A stretch of 36,798 bases of DNA from a virus. Positions within the stretch are counted from its first letter, which is position 1. Each line of letters begins with the position of its first letter. Below are positions 30,983 through 36,798 of this stretch, in pieces. Where the stretch lies: IMG/VR virus record IMGVR_UViG_3300030103_003096, positions 1 through 36,798 of that record. The stretch is one strand, 5' to 3'. Under the pieces are notes generated by a model. It was given only the letters and a program-made list of their open reading frames with translations. It was not told the origin of the DNA and made no database searches. Made by a program: the position numbers and the translations under genes.

Positions 30983-30998
30983 CAGGAGATTTTATGCA

Positions 30999-31496
30999 AT
31001 GGCAGACCACAAAAAACCCAAATTAAAGCTCGTAAAAGGCAAGGCAAAACCTCGGCACCGACTGACTGCTAAGCAGTCTAAATTCATTGATTGTGTCCTT
31101 GGCATAGGAGTAAAGAACCCTATGACCTTGAGTGATGCCTACAAGGCATCCTATGATTGTAAAAACTTTAGTGACAGTAATGTCCGAAAAGAGGCTCACC
31201 TATTATTCCGATCCCCCAACATTACCCCAACTTATGAGGACAGGAAATTGCAGATAGAAGAGAGGCATCGGACGCAGTCGCTCAATCGATCACACCAAAT
31301 AATTACAGGTCTCGAAAGAGAGGCTAACGACTTTGAGCATGGCAGTCCAACAAGCCGAGTCCGAGCCTTAGAGCTACTGGGCAAGCTTAAGGATGTCAGG
31401 CTCTTTAGTTCTGATATCTCAGTCGAGGACTCCAGATCATCTGATCAAATCAAAGAGGAATTAGAGAAAAAGCTTAAGACACTACTAGGAGAGTAA
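30999..31496 (+). CDS. Terminase small subunit
   Basis: A 165-residue basic protein. The N-terminus is Lys-rich (KPKLKLVKGKAKPRHRLTAK). It is followed by a helix-turn-helix-like region typical of small terminases, QSKFIDCVLGIGVKNPMTLS with DAYKASYDCKNFSD and VRKEAHLLFRSPNI. The C-terminus is an acidic-basic helix (SDQIKEELEKKLKTLLGE), as in proteins that assemble as a ring. It recognises phage DNA and recruits the large subunit to start packaging. The large subunit is encoded 1.7 kb downstream, not adjacent. CAGGAG lies 11 bases upstream of the ATG. An ATG at 30994 gives only a short out-of-frame peptide. Confidence 0.82.
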   Translation: MADHKKPKLKLVKGKAKPRHRLTAKQSKFIDCVLGIGVKNPMTLSDAYKASYDCKNFSDSNVRKEAHLLFRSPNITPTYEDRKLQIEERHRTQSLNRSHQIITGLEREANDFEHGSPTSRVRALELLGKLKDVRLFSSDISVEDSRSSDQIKEELEKKLKTLLGE

Positions 31497-31574
31497 CCCC
31501 ACCTACCCCCACCCCCCTATGACAAGCCACCTAGCTAGACACGAGTATATATAGTAATCTGCACATAGAATCAT

Positions 31575-31727
31575 ATGGAATTCATAAAACGGTTCAAAGT
31601 CAGTGAATGGGTCATCTTTAGTGTCCTATTTTCGTATATTATGGAAAGGCTTATAGAAGGCGATACAGAGGGTTTAATGGTTTGGTGGTACTTGGTGTTG
31701 TATTTAGGTTCACTGCCTACTGAGTAA
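31575..31727 (+). CDS. Small membrane protein (50 residues)
   Basis: An ORF starting MEFIKRFKVSEWVIFSVLFS. Two hydrophobic segments, about residues 11-24 and 34-46, flank a short acidic part (MERLIEGDTEG). No strong ribosome-binding site is seen, so confidence is moderate. It ends four bases before the converging minus-strand gene. Tiny two-helix proteins of this type are frequent in marine phages near the terminase. Function unknown. Confidence 0.6.
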   Translation: MEFIKRFKVSEWVIFSVLFSYIMERLIEGDTEGLMVWWYLVLYLGSLPTE

Positions 31728-31730
31728 CGC

Positions 31731-31961
31731 TTATTTCTTCGCTATGAGGCTATCTAGCTTAGTTTCTAGACGTAATAAGTGTTCGACTAATTTATCGATG
31801 TCATCTTTATGGTCATTCTTGTGTACATATTGTTCTCTTGTTTTATTGAGGAGTATCTGAACTCTTTTGAGTTCATCACTTTGGGATTTGATATACCAGG
31901 CTATTGGTGCTACTATCACCGTGAGCAGTATGTTCCATATTGTTGCAAGTTCTAATACCAA
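31731..31961 (-). CDS. Membrane-anchored coiled-coil protein
   Basis: A 76-residue protein starting at TTG (31961): MVLELATIWNILLTVIVAPI, one hydrophobic helix (about residues 6-23), then a heptad-rich charged helix (KSQSDELKRVQILLNKTREQ and DDIDKLVEHLLRLETKLDSL). No ATG is available in frame, and the N-terminus matches related proteins I recall, so TTG is likely. It is the only minus-strand gene in the packaging block, sits opposite the flow of its neighbours, and its promoter must lie in the GGTATACC region directly upstream. Confidence 0.75.
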   Translation of the reverse strand: MVLELATIWNILLTVIVAPIAWYIKSQSDELKRVQILLNKTREQYVHKNDHKDDIDKLVEHLLRLETKLDSLIAKK

Positions 31962-32033
31962 GGTATACCTATAAATTACTATGTAATTTTAACGATATAC
32001 CTAAAAAGGTATACCTTATTATACAGGTATACC
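31962..32033. promoter_or_regulatory. Array of GGTATACC palindromes in a divergent promoter region
   Basis: GGTATACC, an 8-base perfect palindrome, occurs at 31962-31969, 32008-32015 and 32026-32033, with a one-mismatch copy GATATACC at 31994-32001. The region is 99 bases long and separates the minus-strand TTG start from the plus-strand HExxH gene. The spacing (32, 14 and 18 bases) and symmetry suggest operators for a dimeric regulator. Confidence 0.7.
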
Positions 32034-32060
32034 CAATAAAGGAGAGGATGTAAAGAGAAA

Positions 32061-32978
32061 ATGGCAAAAAGAAAATCAGGTGCATTAAAGTCTGCGAAGT
32101 TCCCCCCACCCAGTCCGTTTAGGGAGAGTGAGAACATTGATAAAGCTAATGTTGCTTTTGGTGATTTGGAGTTTGAGGCATCTATACAGGATTATGTGAA
32201 AGATAGTCCAGTAGCACTACTTGCCCTACAGGATATAAATAAAAGAGGTGGTATAAGTAAATTTATCAAAGCATTGCAGAAAGGTGACAAGTATTATGGA
32301 ACAACGTCAAGAGGAACATTTAATCCTAAAACAGATGAGATAAACTACAACGTAACAGATGTTCTAGACTTCTTAGAAACAAAACCGACTAAAGAGCAGG
32401 TTGAAGCAGCAAATCTTGTTCAATCTTCTATACCCACCATAGCCCATGAGTTGTTTCATTACGGAGTGAATGTATTAAGAAAAAAGGGATATGATGTTCC
32501 ACAAGGTTACATTGGAAGAGAACGTGGAGACCCAAGAATTGCTACTGATGTTAAAAATGAAGAAGCAATTATAGATTTTTTAGAAAAATATCAAAGAAAG
32601 AGAACTGGTGAAGATGAAGATGATTTTGAGAAATCAGCTAGGTTGATAGGGTTGCCTTTGAAAAGAGGGGATAGGTCAGAGCAACTTTTAGGAAGTTTTA
32701 GATCAAGTGGTTACAGTGCAAACGAATCTCCTTTTTCACTTTTTCAAAAGGGAATGTATAAGCGTCAAGAGTCTTCAAGTGAGGCTTTAGATAGATTTGA
32801 GGATATGGCTTTAGATGAACTAAAAGAAAGAAACTATGCCAGAACAAAAGAGCCATTAAAAGACACAAGAGAAAAATCATTTCTTGAAAAATTAGCAGGT
32901 TTAAATCCTTTTAGAGAAAAACCAAGACCGATGTACAAAGAAGGGGGCGTTGTTAATATGCTTAGAAAAATGAAATGA
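32061..32978 (+). CDS. Putative zinc metallopeptidase, virion-associated
   Basis: A 305-residue protein with TIAHELFHYGVNVLRKKGYD, that is HELFH at residues 129-133, the zinc-binding HExxH motif. Downstream Glu residues in NEEAIIDFLEKY are candidates for the third ligand. The N-terminus has a basic, Pro-rich stretch (LKSAKFPPPSPFRES) and the C-terminus ends KPRPMYKEGGVVNMLRKMK, a motif shared with other proteins of this phage. Encoded between the small and large terminase genes, it may be a prohead or virion protease, but the sequence does not match known prohead protease families, so the role is open. Confidence 0.78.
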   Translation: MAKRKSGALKSAKFPPPSPFRESENIDKANVAFGDLEFEASIQDYVKDSPVALLALQDINKRGGISKFIKALQKGDKYYGTTSRGTFNPKTDEINYNVTDVLDFLETKPTKEQVEAANLVQSSIPTIAHELFHYGVNVLRKKGYDVPQGYIGRERGDPRIATDVKNEEAIIDFLEKYQRKRTGEDEDDFEKSARLIGLPLKRGDRSEQLLGSFRSSGYSANESPFSLFQKGMYKRQESSSEALDRFEDMALDELKERNYARTKEPLKDTREKSFLEKLAGLNPFREKPRPMYKEGGVVNMLRKMK

Positions 32979-33181
32979 GTGAATATAGAAGATATCATGC
33001 ATCTAAGAAAATGAAGCAAGAACGGGCTTTGAGAAATAAGAACCGTAGAGCTGCCTTAAAAAAAGGAACAGTGAAGAAAGGCGATAAGAAACACATAGAC
33101 CACAGGGATGGTAACCCTCGGAACAACAAAAAGACAAACCTAAGAGTTGTGTCTGCCAGAAGAAACAGAAAAAAACAGTGA
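32975..33181 (+). CDS. Mini-HNH-like basic protein
   Basis: A 68-residue, strongly basic protein. The core is KKHIDHRDGNPRNNKKTNLR followed by VV, which matches the H...N...N layout of the HNH_3-type homing endonuclease motif (IDHxDGNPxNN...NLR). It has no Cys pair. It overlaps the metallopeptidase end by ATGA and the large terminase start by GTGA. HNH proteins next to the large terminase assist packaging in several phages, so a role at the packaging step is a reasonable inference. The extreme N-terminus is a Lys/Arg-rich helix that would bind DNA. Confidence 0.7.
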   Translation: MSEYRRYHASKKMKQERALRNKNRRAALKKGTVKKGDKKHIDHRDGNPRNNKKTNLRVVSARRNRKKQ

Positions 33182-34689
33182 ACATTCATTCAAAAGATAT
33201 AAAAGATAAAATCGCTCTTCTTCCGATAGATCAACAAAAGGATATGCTAAAGCTTTTAGAAGAATACGAAGTAGCAAAACAAAAAGATACAGCCAAGACA
33301 GACTTCCTATCCTTTGTTCGCATGATGTGGTCGAGCTTTATCGGAGGCGAGCATCACGAGATCATGGCTGATGCTTTTGAGAGAGTGGCTCGTGGTGAGC
33401 TAAAAAGACTGATAATAAATATGCCACCCCGTCATACCAAGTCAGAATTTGCATCGTATCTTTTTCCTGCTTGGTTTTTGGGGCAGTATCCAGATAAGAA
33501 GGTAATCCAAACAGCCCACACTGCTGAGTTGGCAGTTGGCTTTGGTAGAAAAGTGCGTAACCTCATACAGTCAAAAGACTTTCAGAATGTTTTTAGTGGC
33601 ATTGAACTGTCGACAGACAGTAAAGCCGCAGGAAGATGGAACACAAACAAGCGTGGTGACTACTTTGCGATAGGTGTTGGTGGTGCTGTAACAGGTAAAG
33701 GTGCTGATATTCTCATAATTGATGACCCCCACTCGGAACAGGAGGCACAATTAGGGCAGTACAACCCTGATGTATACGATAAAGTATACGAATGGTACAC
33801 ATCAGGACCTCGTCAGCGTCTACAACCAGGAGGTGCCATCATACTTGTGATGACTAGATGGTCAAAAAGAGACCTAACAGGTCAGATTATCAAGAGTATG
33901 TCCGAAAGAGAGGGTGCAGATGAGTGGGAAGTTATAGAATTACCTGCAATTATGCCTTCTGGTAAGGCATTATGGGGTGAATTTTGGAGTTTAGAGGAGT
34001 TAGAGAGCCTAAAAGCTGAATTACCTGTTGCAAAATGGAATGCACAGTACCAACAAGACCCCACATCCGAGGAAGGAGCGTTAATTAAGCGTGAATGGTG
34101 GCAGGAATGGGAAGAAAACGACCTACCACCCTGTGAATGCATCATTCAATCATGGGATACAGCATTTTTAAAGACAGAAAGAAGCGATTATAGTGCCTGC
34201 ACCACATGGGGAGTGTTTTATCACCATAAAGATGTGGATCAGAGCCGACCCCACCTCATATTACTCGATGCATTTAAGGAAAAGCTAGAATTTCCAGAGC
34301 TAAAAAGAGCCGCATACGATAAATATTGGGAATGGGAGCCTGATCAGATGATTATAGAGGCAAAAGCATCGGGTGCGCCGCTTGTTTTTGAGCTTAGAGC
34401 TATGGGCATACCTGTTACAGAGTTCACCCCCACTAGAGGTAACGATAAAATTGCCAGAGTAAACGCAGTTACTGACTTGTTTTCTAGTGGCAGTGTGTGG
34501 TATTATTCAGCTAGATGGTCGGATGAGGTTATCGAAGAATGTGCATCTTTTCCATCTGGTGAGCATGATGATTTAGTTGACAGCACTACACAGGCACTGT
34601 TAAGATTTCGTCAAGGTGGATGGGTTCGTGCCGAAAGAGACGACTGGGATGACGAGCCAAAATACAGGAGACCAGTAGAATACTACTAA
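33178..34689 (+). CDS. Terminase large subunit
   Basis: A 503-residue protein starting at GTG, overlapping the upstream stop as GTGA. The ATPase half has Walker A-like INMPPRHTKSEF (residues 80-91) and Walker B-like ILIIDDPHS (Asp182, Asp183). The nuclease half has SWDTAFLKTERSDYSACTTW (Asp327) and EHDDLVDS (Asp464, Asp465, Asp468), the acidic residues that hold the catalytic metals. It pumps DNA into the prohead at the portal and cuts the concatemer. The motif spacing is complete, with no sign of truncation. Confidence 0.95.
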   Translation: MNIHSKDIKDKIALLPIDQQKDMLKLLEEYEVAKQKDTAKTDFLSFVRMMWSSFIGGEHHEIMADAFERVARGELKRLIINMPPRHTKSEFASYLFPAWFLGQYPDKKVIQTAHTAELAVGFGRKVRNLIQSKDFQNVFSGIELSTDSKAAGRWNTNKRGDYFAIGVGGAVTGKGADILIIDDPHSEQEAQLGQYNPDVYDKVYEWYTSGPRQRLQPGGAIILVMTRWSKRDLTGQIIKSMSEREGADEWEVIELPAIMPSGKALWGEFWSLEELESLKAELPVAKWNAQYQQDPTSEEGALIKREWWQEWEENDLPPCECIIQSWDTAFLKTERSDYSACTTWGVFYHHKDVDQSRPHLILLDAFKEKLEFPELKRAAYDKYWEWEPDQMIIEAKASGAPLVFELRAMGIPVTEFTPTRGNDKIARVNAVTDLFSSGSVWYYSARWSDEVIEECASFPSGEHDDLVDSTTQALLRFRQGGWVRAERDDWDDEPKYRRPVEYY

Positions 34690-34698
34690 GGAGCAGTT

Positions 34699-35655
34699 AT
34701 GGCAGACGAAAAGAAAAAGAAAGACGGTGTGACCTTTAAGCAAAGAGTTGAAAGGTCTATGGGTACAGATTTTGGTAAAAAGAAAGCCAAAAAAATTCTT
34801 GAAAAAGACAAAGCAAAAGGAAATGATCCTAATAGGATAGTTGCTTTTCCACCAAAGAGAGGACCTGGCTTACCGAAGCAAGGAGTGTCCACTGCTCCCC
34901 CAAAGCCTAAAAAACCTAAACAGCCAAACTTAGCAAAGCCTGCAAAACTGGTTAGGAAAGGACCTGCTTTAGGAGATACTCCAAAGAAAAGCACAGCAAA
35001 AGGTCAGGCAGAAAAAGGAGCAAGTCCTTTAGCCAATAAGCCAAGAAGTATAGCTGAAGCCAAGAAGAGAGGTGAGGTTTACTTTTTTGATAGTAAAGGC
35101 GTAAAGAAGATAGCCGCGACTGCAGCAGATTTAAAGAGAACAGGTCTTAGTTTGAATGAGTATGCCAATAAGTTTGCACCTAAGAAACAAACTAAGAAAC
35201 AAGCCGAAGCCTTAAAAGGATTTGCCGCTACAAAGAAAAGAGTTGGTGGTGTAATGAAAAAGAAAGGTGCCAGAGTTGGTGGAGTAATGAAGAAAAAGAC
35301 AGCTAGAGTTGGTGGTGTTATGAAGAAAAAAGGTGCTAGGGTCGGTGGCGTTATGAAGAAAAAAATGGCTAGAGTTGGCGGTGTAATGAAAAAGAAAACA
35401 GCTAGAGTCGGAGGAGTTATGAAAAAGAAAAACATGGCTGCAGGAGGAAGAACCACTATGAAAAAGCAAATGATGCGTGGTGGTGGAATGACAGGCATGA
35501 AAAAGAAGATGATGGCTGGCGGTGGAGTCATGAAGAAAAAAGGCTATGCTATCGGAGGTGCTATGAAGAAAAAAGGCATGAAAAAAGGTGGCAAGGTTAT
35601 GAAAATGAGAGGTGGAGGTCTAGCCACTAGAGGCACTAACTTCAGAATCAGATAA
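34699..35655 (+). CDS. Lys-rich protein with 33-base tandem repeats
   Basis: A 318-residue, highly basic protein. The N-terminal half is Lys/Pro-rich (PPKPKKPKQPNLAKPAKLVR). Residues 181-246 are six tandem copies of RVGGVMKKK-x-A (11 residues, 33 bases each). The C-terminus continues with degenerate copies of GGxMKKK and ends GGGLATRGTNFRIR. Such a protein should be largely disordered and bind DNA through Lys clusters. It lies between the large terminase and the portal and overlaps the latter as TAATG, so a packaging or capsid role is likely. I do not recognise a named family. Confidence 0.82.
   Translation: MADEKKKKDGVTFKQRVERSMGTDFGKKKAKKILEKDKAKGNDPNRIVAFPPKRGPGLPKQGVSTAPPKPKKPKQPNLAKPAKLVRKGPALGDTPKKSTAKGQAEKGASPLANKPRSIAEAKKRGEVYFFDSKGVKKIAATAADLKRTGLSLNEYANKFAPKKQTKKQAEALKGFAATKKRVGGVMKKKGARVGGVMKKKTARVGGVMKKKGARVGGVMKKKMARVGGVMKKKTARVGGVMKKKNMAAGGRTTMKKQMMRGGGMTGMKKKMMAGGGVMKKKGYAIGGAMKKKGMKKGGKVMKMRGGGLATRGTNFRIR
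35239..35436 (+). repeat. Six tandem 33-base coding repeats
   Basis: Units start at 35239, 35272, 35305, 35338, 35371 and 35404. Each encodes RVGGVMKKK plus one variable residue and Ala. Units differ mainly at third codon positions (for example AGA/AGG, GGT/GGC/GGA), which suggests selection on the protein and an older duplication. Confidence 0.9.
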
Positions 35656-36798
35656 TGGCTGTAGATAAAAACCTTGAAAAATTCGAGGTGGATGTAGAAG
35701 AAAATCCTTCCGAATCCGAATTAAAAGTAGAAGTGGTAAATCCTGATGCTGTTTCTGTGGAAACAGATGATGGAGGAATGGTTATAGACTTTGAGGGAAG
35801 TGCCACAGAAGAACTTATGGGTGCAGATCATAACTCCAACTTAGCAGAGTTCATAGAAGATAGTGATCTTGACGAAATGGCATCTGACCTAGTCAGTGAT
35901 TTCGAATCAGATAGAACATCAAGAAAAGAATGGTCACGATCATATGTAAAAGGTCTTGATCTTCTTGGTATGAAAATAGAAGAAAGAACCCAACCTTGGG
36001 AGGGTGCATCTGGAGTTTTTCATCCATTACTATCAGAAGCGATTGTTAGGTTTCAAGCACAGGCTATGGGCGAGATATTTCCTGCTTCAGGACCAGTGCG
36101 AACAAAAATTGTAGGCAAACAAACAAAAGAAAAAAGCGAACAGTCAAAGCGTGTAGAGCATGAAATGAATTATATGCTTACTGAAGAGATGACAGAGTAT
36201 CGTGATGAGACGGAGCAGATGTTGTTTAGGTTACCTCTTGCAGGATCAGCATTTAAGAAAGTGTATTACGATCCTATAATGGAAAGACCATGCTCTATGT
36301 TTGTGCCTGCTGAAGATTTTGTTGTGTCATATGGCGCATCAGACTTAATGTCTTGCTCAAGATACACTCATGTGATGAAAAAGACACAGAACCAAGTAAG
36401 AGAGTTACAAGTAAATGGATTTTACAAGGATGTTGATCTTCCAGAGCCTCATGTAGACGATTCAGATATACAAGAAAAGTATGATGAAATGGACGGAAGT
36501 GAGGCTGTTTATGATGATGATGACAGGCATACTATATTGGAGATGCACGTTGATCTAGATATGCCAGAACCTTTTGAAGATAAAGACGGACTGGCACGAC
36601 CATATATAGTGACTATAGATAAATCATCTAGAACAATACTATCGATAAGAAAGAACTGGTATGAAAGTGATGAAAAGAAAACTAAGCGACAGCATTTTAT
36701 TCATTATAGATATCTTCCTAGCCTTGGCTTTTATGGTACAGGACTTATTCATCTTATTGGTGGGTTGGCTAAATCGGCAACGTCCATACTGCGTCAGC
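35655..36798 (+). CDS. Portal protein, P22-type (partial, runs off the right edge)
   Basis: 381 codons are present and no stop is reached. The acidic N-terminus (about 90 residues, MAVDKNLEKFEVDVEENPSE and on) leads to LLGMKIEERTQPWEGASGVF and HPLLSEAIVRFQAQAMGEIF then PASGPVRTKIVG, a pattern typical of podovirus-like portals. LPLAGSAFKKVYYDP and VPAEDFVVSYGASDL follow in the usual order. It forms the ring through which DNA enters and leaves the head. The start overlaps the preceding stop as TAATG. Confidence 0.92.
   Translation, partial: MAVDKNLEKFEVDVEENPSESELKVEVVNPDAVSVETDDGGMVIDFEGSATEELMGADHNSNLAEFIEDSDLDEMASDLVSDFESDRTSRKEWSRSYVKGLDLLGMKIEERTQPWEGASGVFHPLLSEAIVRFQAQAMGEIFPASGPVRTKIVGKQTKEKSEQSKRVEHEMNYMLTEEMTEYRDETEQMLFRLPLAGSAFKKVYYDPIMERPCSMFVPAEDFVVSYGASDLMSCSRYTHVMKKTQNQVRELQVNGFYKDVDLPEPHVDDSDIQEKYDEMDGSEAVYDDDDRHTILEMHVDLDMPEPFEDKDGLARPYIVTIDKSSRTILSIRKNWYESDEKKTKRQHFIHYRYLPSLGFYGTGLIHLIGGLAKSATSILRQ

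Larger units (their letters stand above)
30208..30998. promoter_or_regulatory. Non-coding control region between diverging units
   Basis: A 790-base, mostly AT-rich region with no convincing gene. Visible elements from left to right: the leader hairpin of the leftward gene, an inverted repeat TTTGATA/TATCAAA with a wide spacer near 30316-30368, TGTCAAAT-N5-ATTTGACA (30537-30557), palindrome family copy f (30584), TATAAT at 30624-30629, a 16-base direct repeat (30713-30728 and 30777-30792), a -35/-10-like pair TTGCCC-N18-TATATA (30920-30949) and family copy g (30963) just before the terminase small subunit. It probably holds the main early and late promoters and could include a replication origin or packaging site. 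Confidence 0.6.

Noticed and set aside
35239-35436. CRISPR-like direct repeats
   Set aside because: The 33-base units are contiguous with no spacers, stay in frame and differ at synonymous positions, so they are coding repeats.
35079-35531. 150-residue minus-strand ORF with FFFITPPTLA repeats
   Set aside because: It is the complement of the Lys-rich tandem repeats and has no start signal or context.
1-36798. Prophage or temperate lifestyle
   Set aside because: No integrase, excisionase, CI-like repressor or att-like duplication was found. The GGTATACC array is the only repressor-type signal, and the window is incomplete.

Overview
This window is a stretch of a tailed double-stranded DNA phage genome. 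It holds both terminase subunits, a P22-type portal (cut at the right edge), a set of internal-virion or ejection proteins, a holin/endolysin lysis block and phage recombination and replication genes. It has no ribosomal, tRNA or host metabolic genes. The 3TM holin (of the kind also found in gene-transfer agents), the very large polyvalent virion protein and many small Lys/Arg-rich proteins resemble uncultured marine podovirus-like phages of Alphaproteobacteria. The host assignment is inference. No integrase, repressor, DNA polymerase or RNA polymerase was seen, so the phage looks lytic and dependent on host polymerases, with the caveat that the window is cut at both ends.

Layout. (1) Bases 1-16778, plus strand, late genes: end of a virion protein, a small protein, an adenine-specific DNA methyltransferase, a run of tiny basic proteins, 3TM holin, zinc-ribbon ORF, GH108 endolysin, then five genes for internal virion proteins ending in a 3038-residue giant that carries an HExxH metallopeptidase motif, an ADP-ribosyltransferase-like segment and an LPD38-like C-terminal part. 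(2) Bases 16782-21875, minus strand: a tightly overlapping recombination operon with a RecB-like nuclease, DUF1071-type single-strand annealing protein, HNH protein, DNA methyltransferase and small unknowns. (3) Bases 21931-24134, plus strand: RusA-like resolvase and primase-helicase. (4) Bases 24135-24587: a non-coding block between converging transcription units with a terminator for each strand and, between them and the next gene, a compact sequence that folds as a pseudoknot. (5) Bases 24588-30207, minus strand: small membrane proteins, a MoxR-like AAA ATPase plus VWA/metallopeptidase pair, and unknown proteins. Several have their own leader with a hairpin and a shared AAGGAGTGAA ribosome-binding leader. 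(6) Bases 30208-30998: a 790-base control region between diverging units. (7) Bases 30999-36798, mostly plus strand: terminase small subunit, small membrane proteins, an HExxH protein, a mini-HNH protein, terminase large subunit, a repeat-rich basic protein and the portal.

How it fits together. The minus-strand operon and the RusA/primase-helicase pair supply recombination-dependent replication. The terminase, mini-HNH and portal package DNA. The internal virion set, including the giant protein, is probably ejected into the host. Holin and GH108 muramidase lyse the cell. The strongest unexplained signals are the pseudoknot RNA candidate (24461-24570), an eight-copy palindrome family AAAAGTTA-N4-TAACTTTT placed mainly in intergenic regions, repeated RKSIGR motifs bounding segments of the giant protein, and a GGTATACC array in a divergent promoter region.
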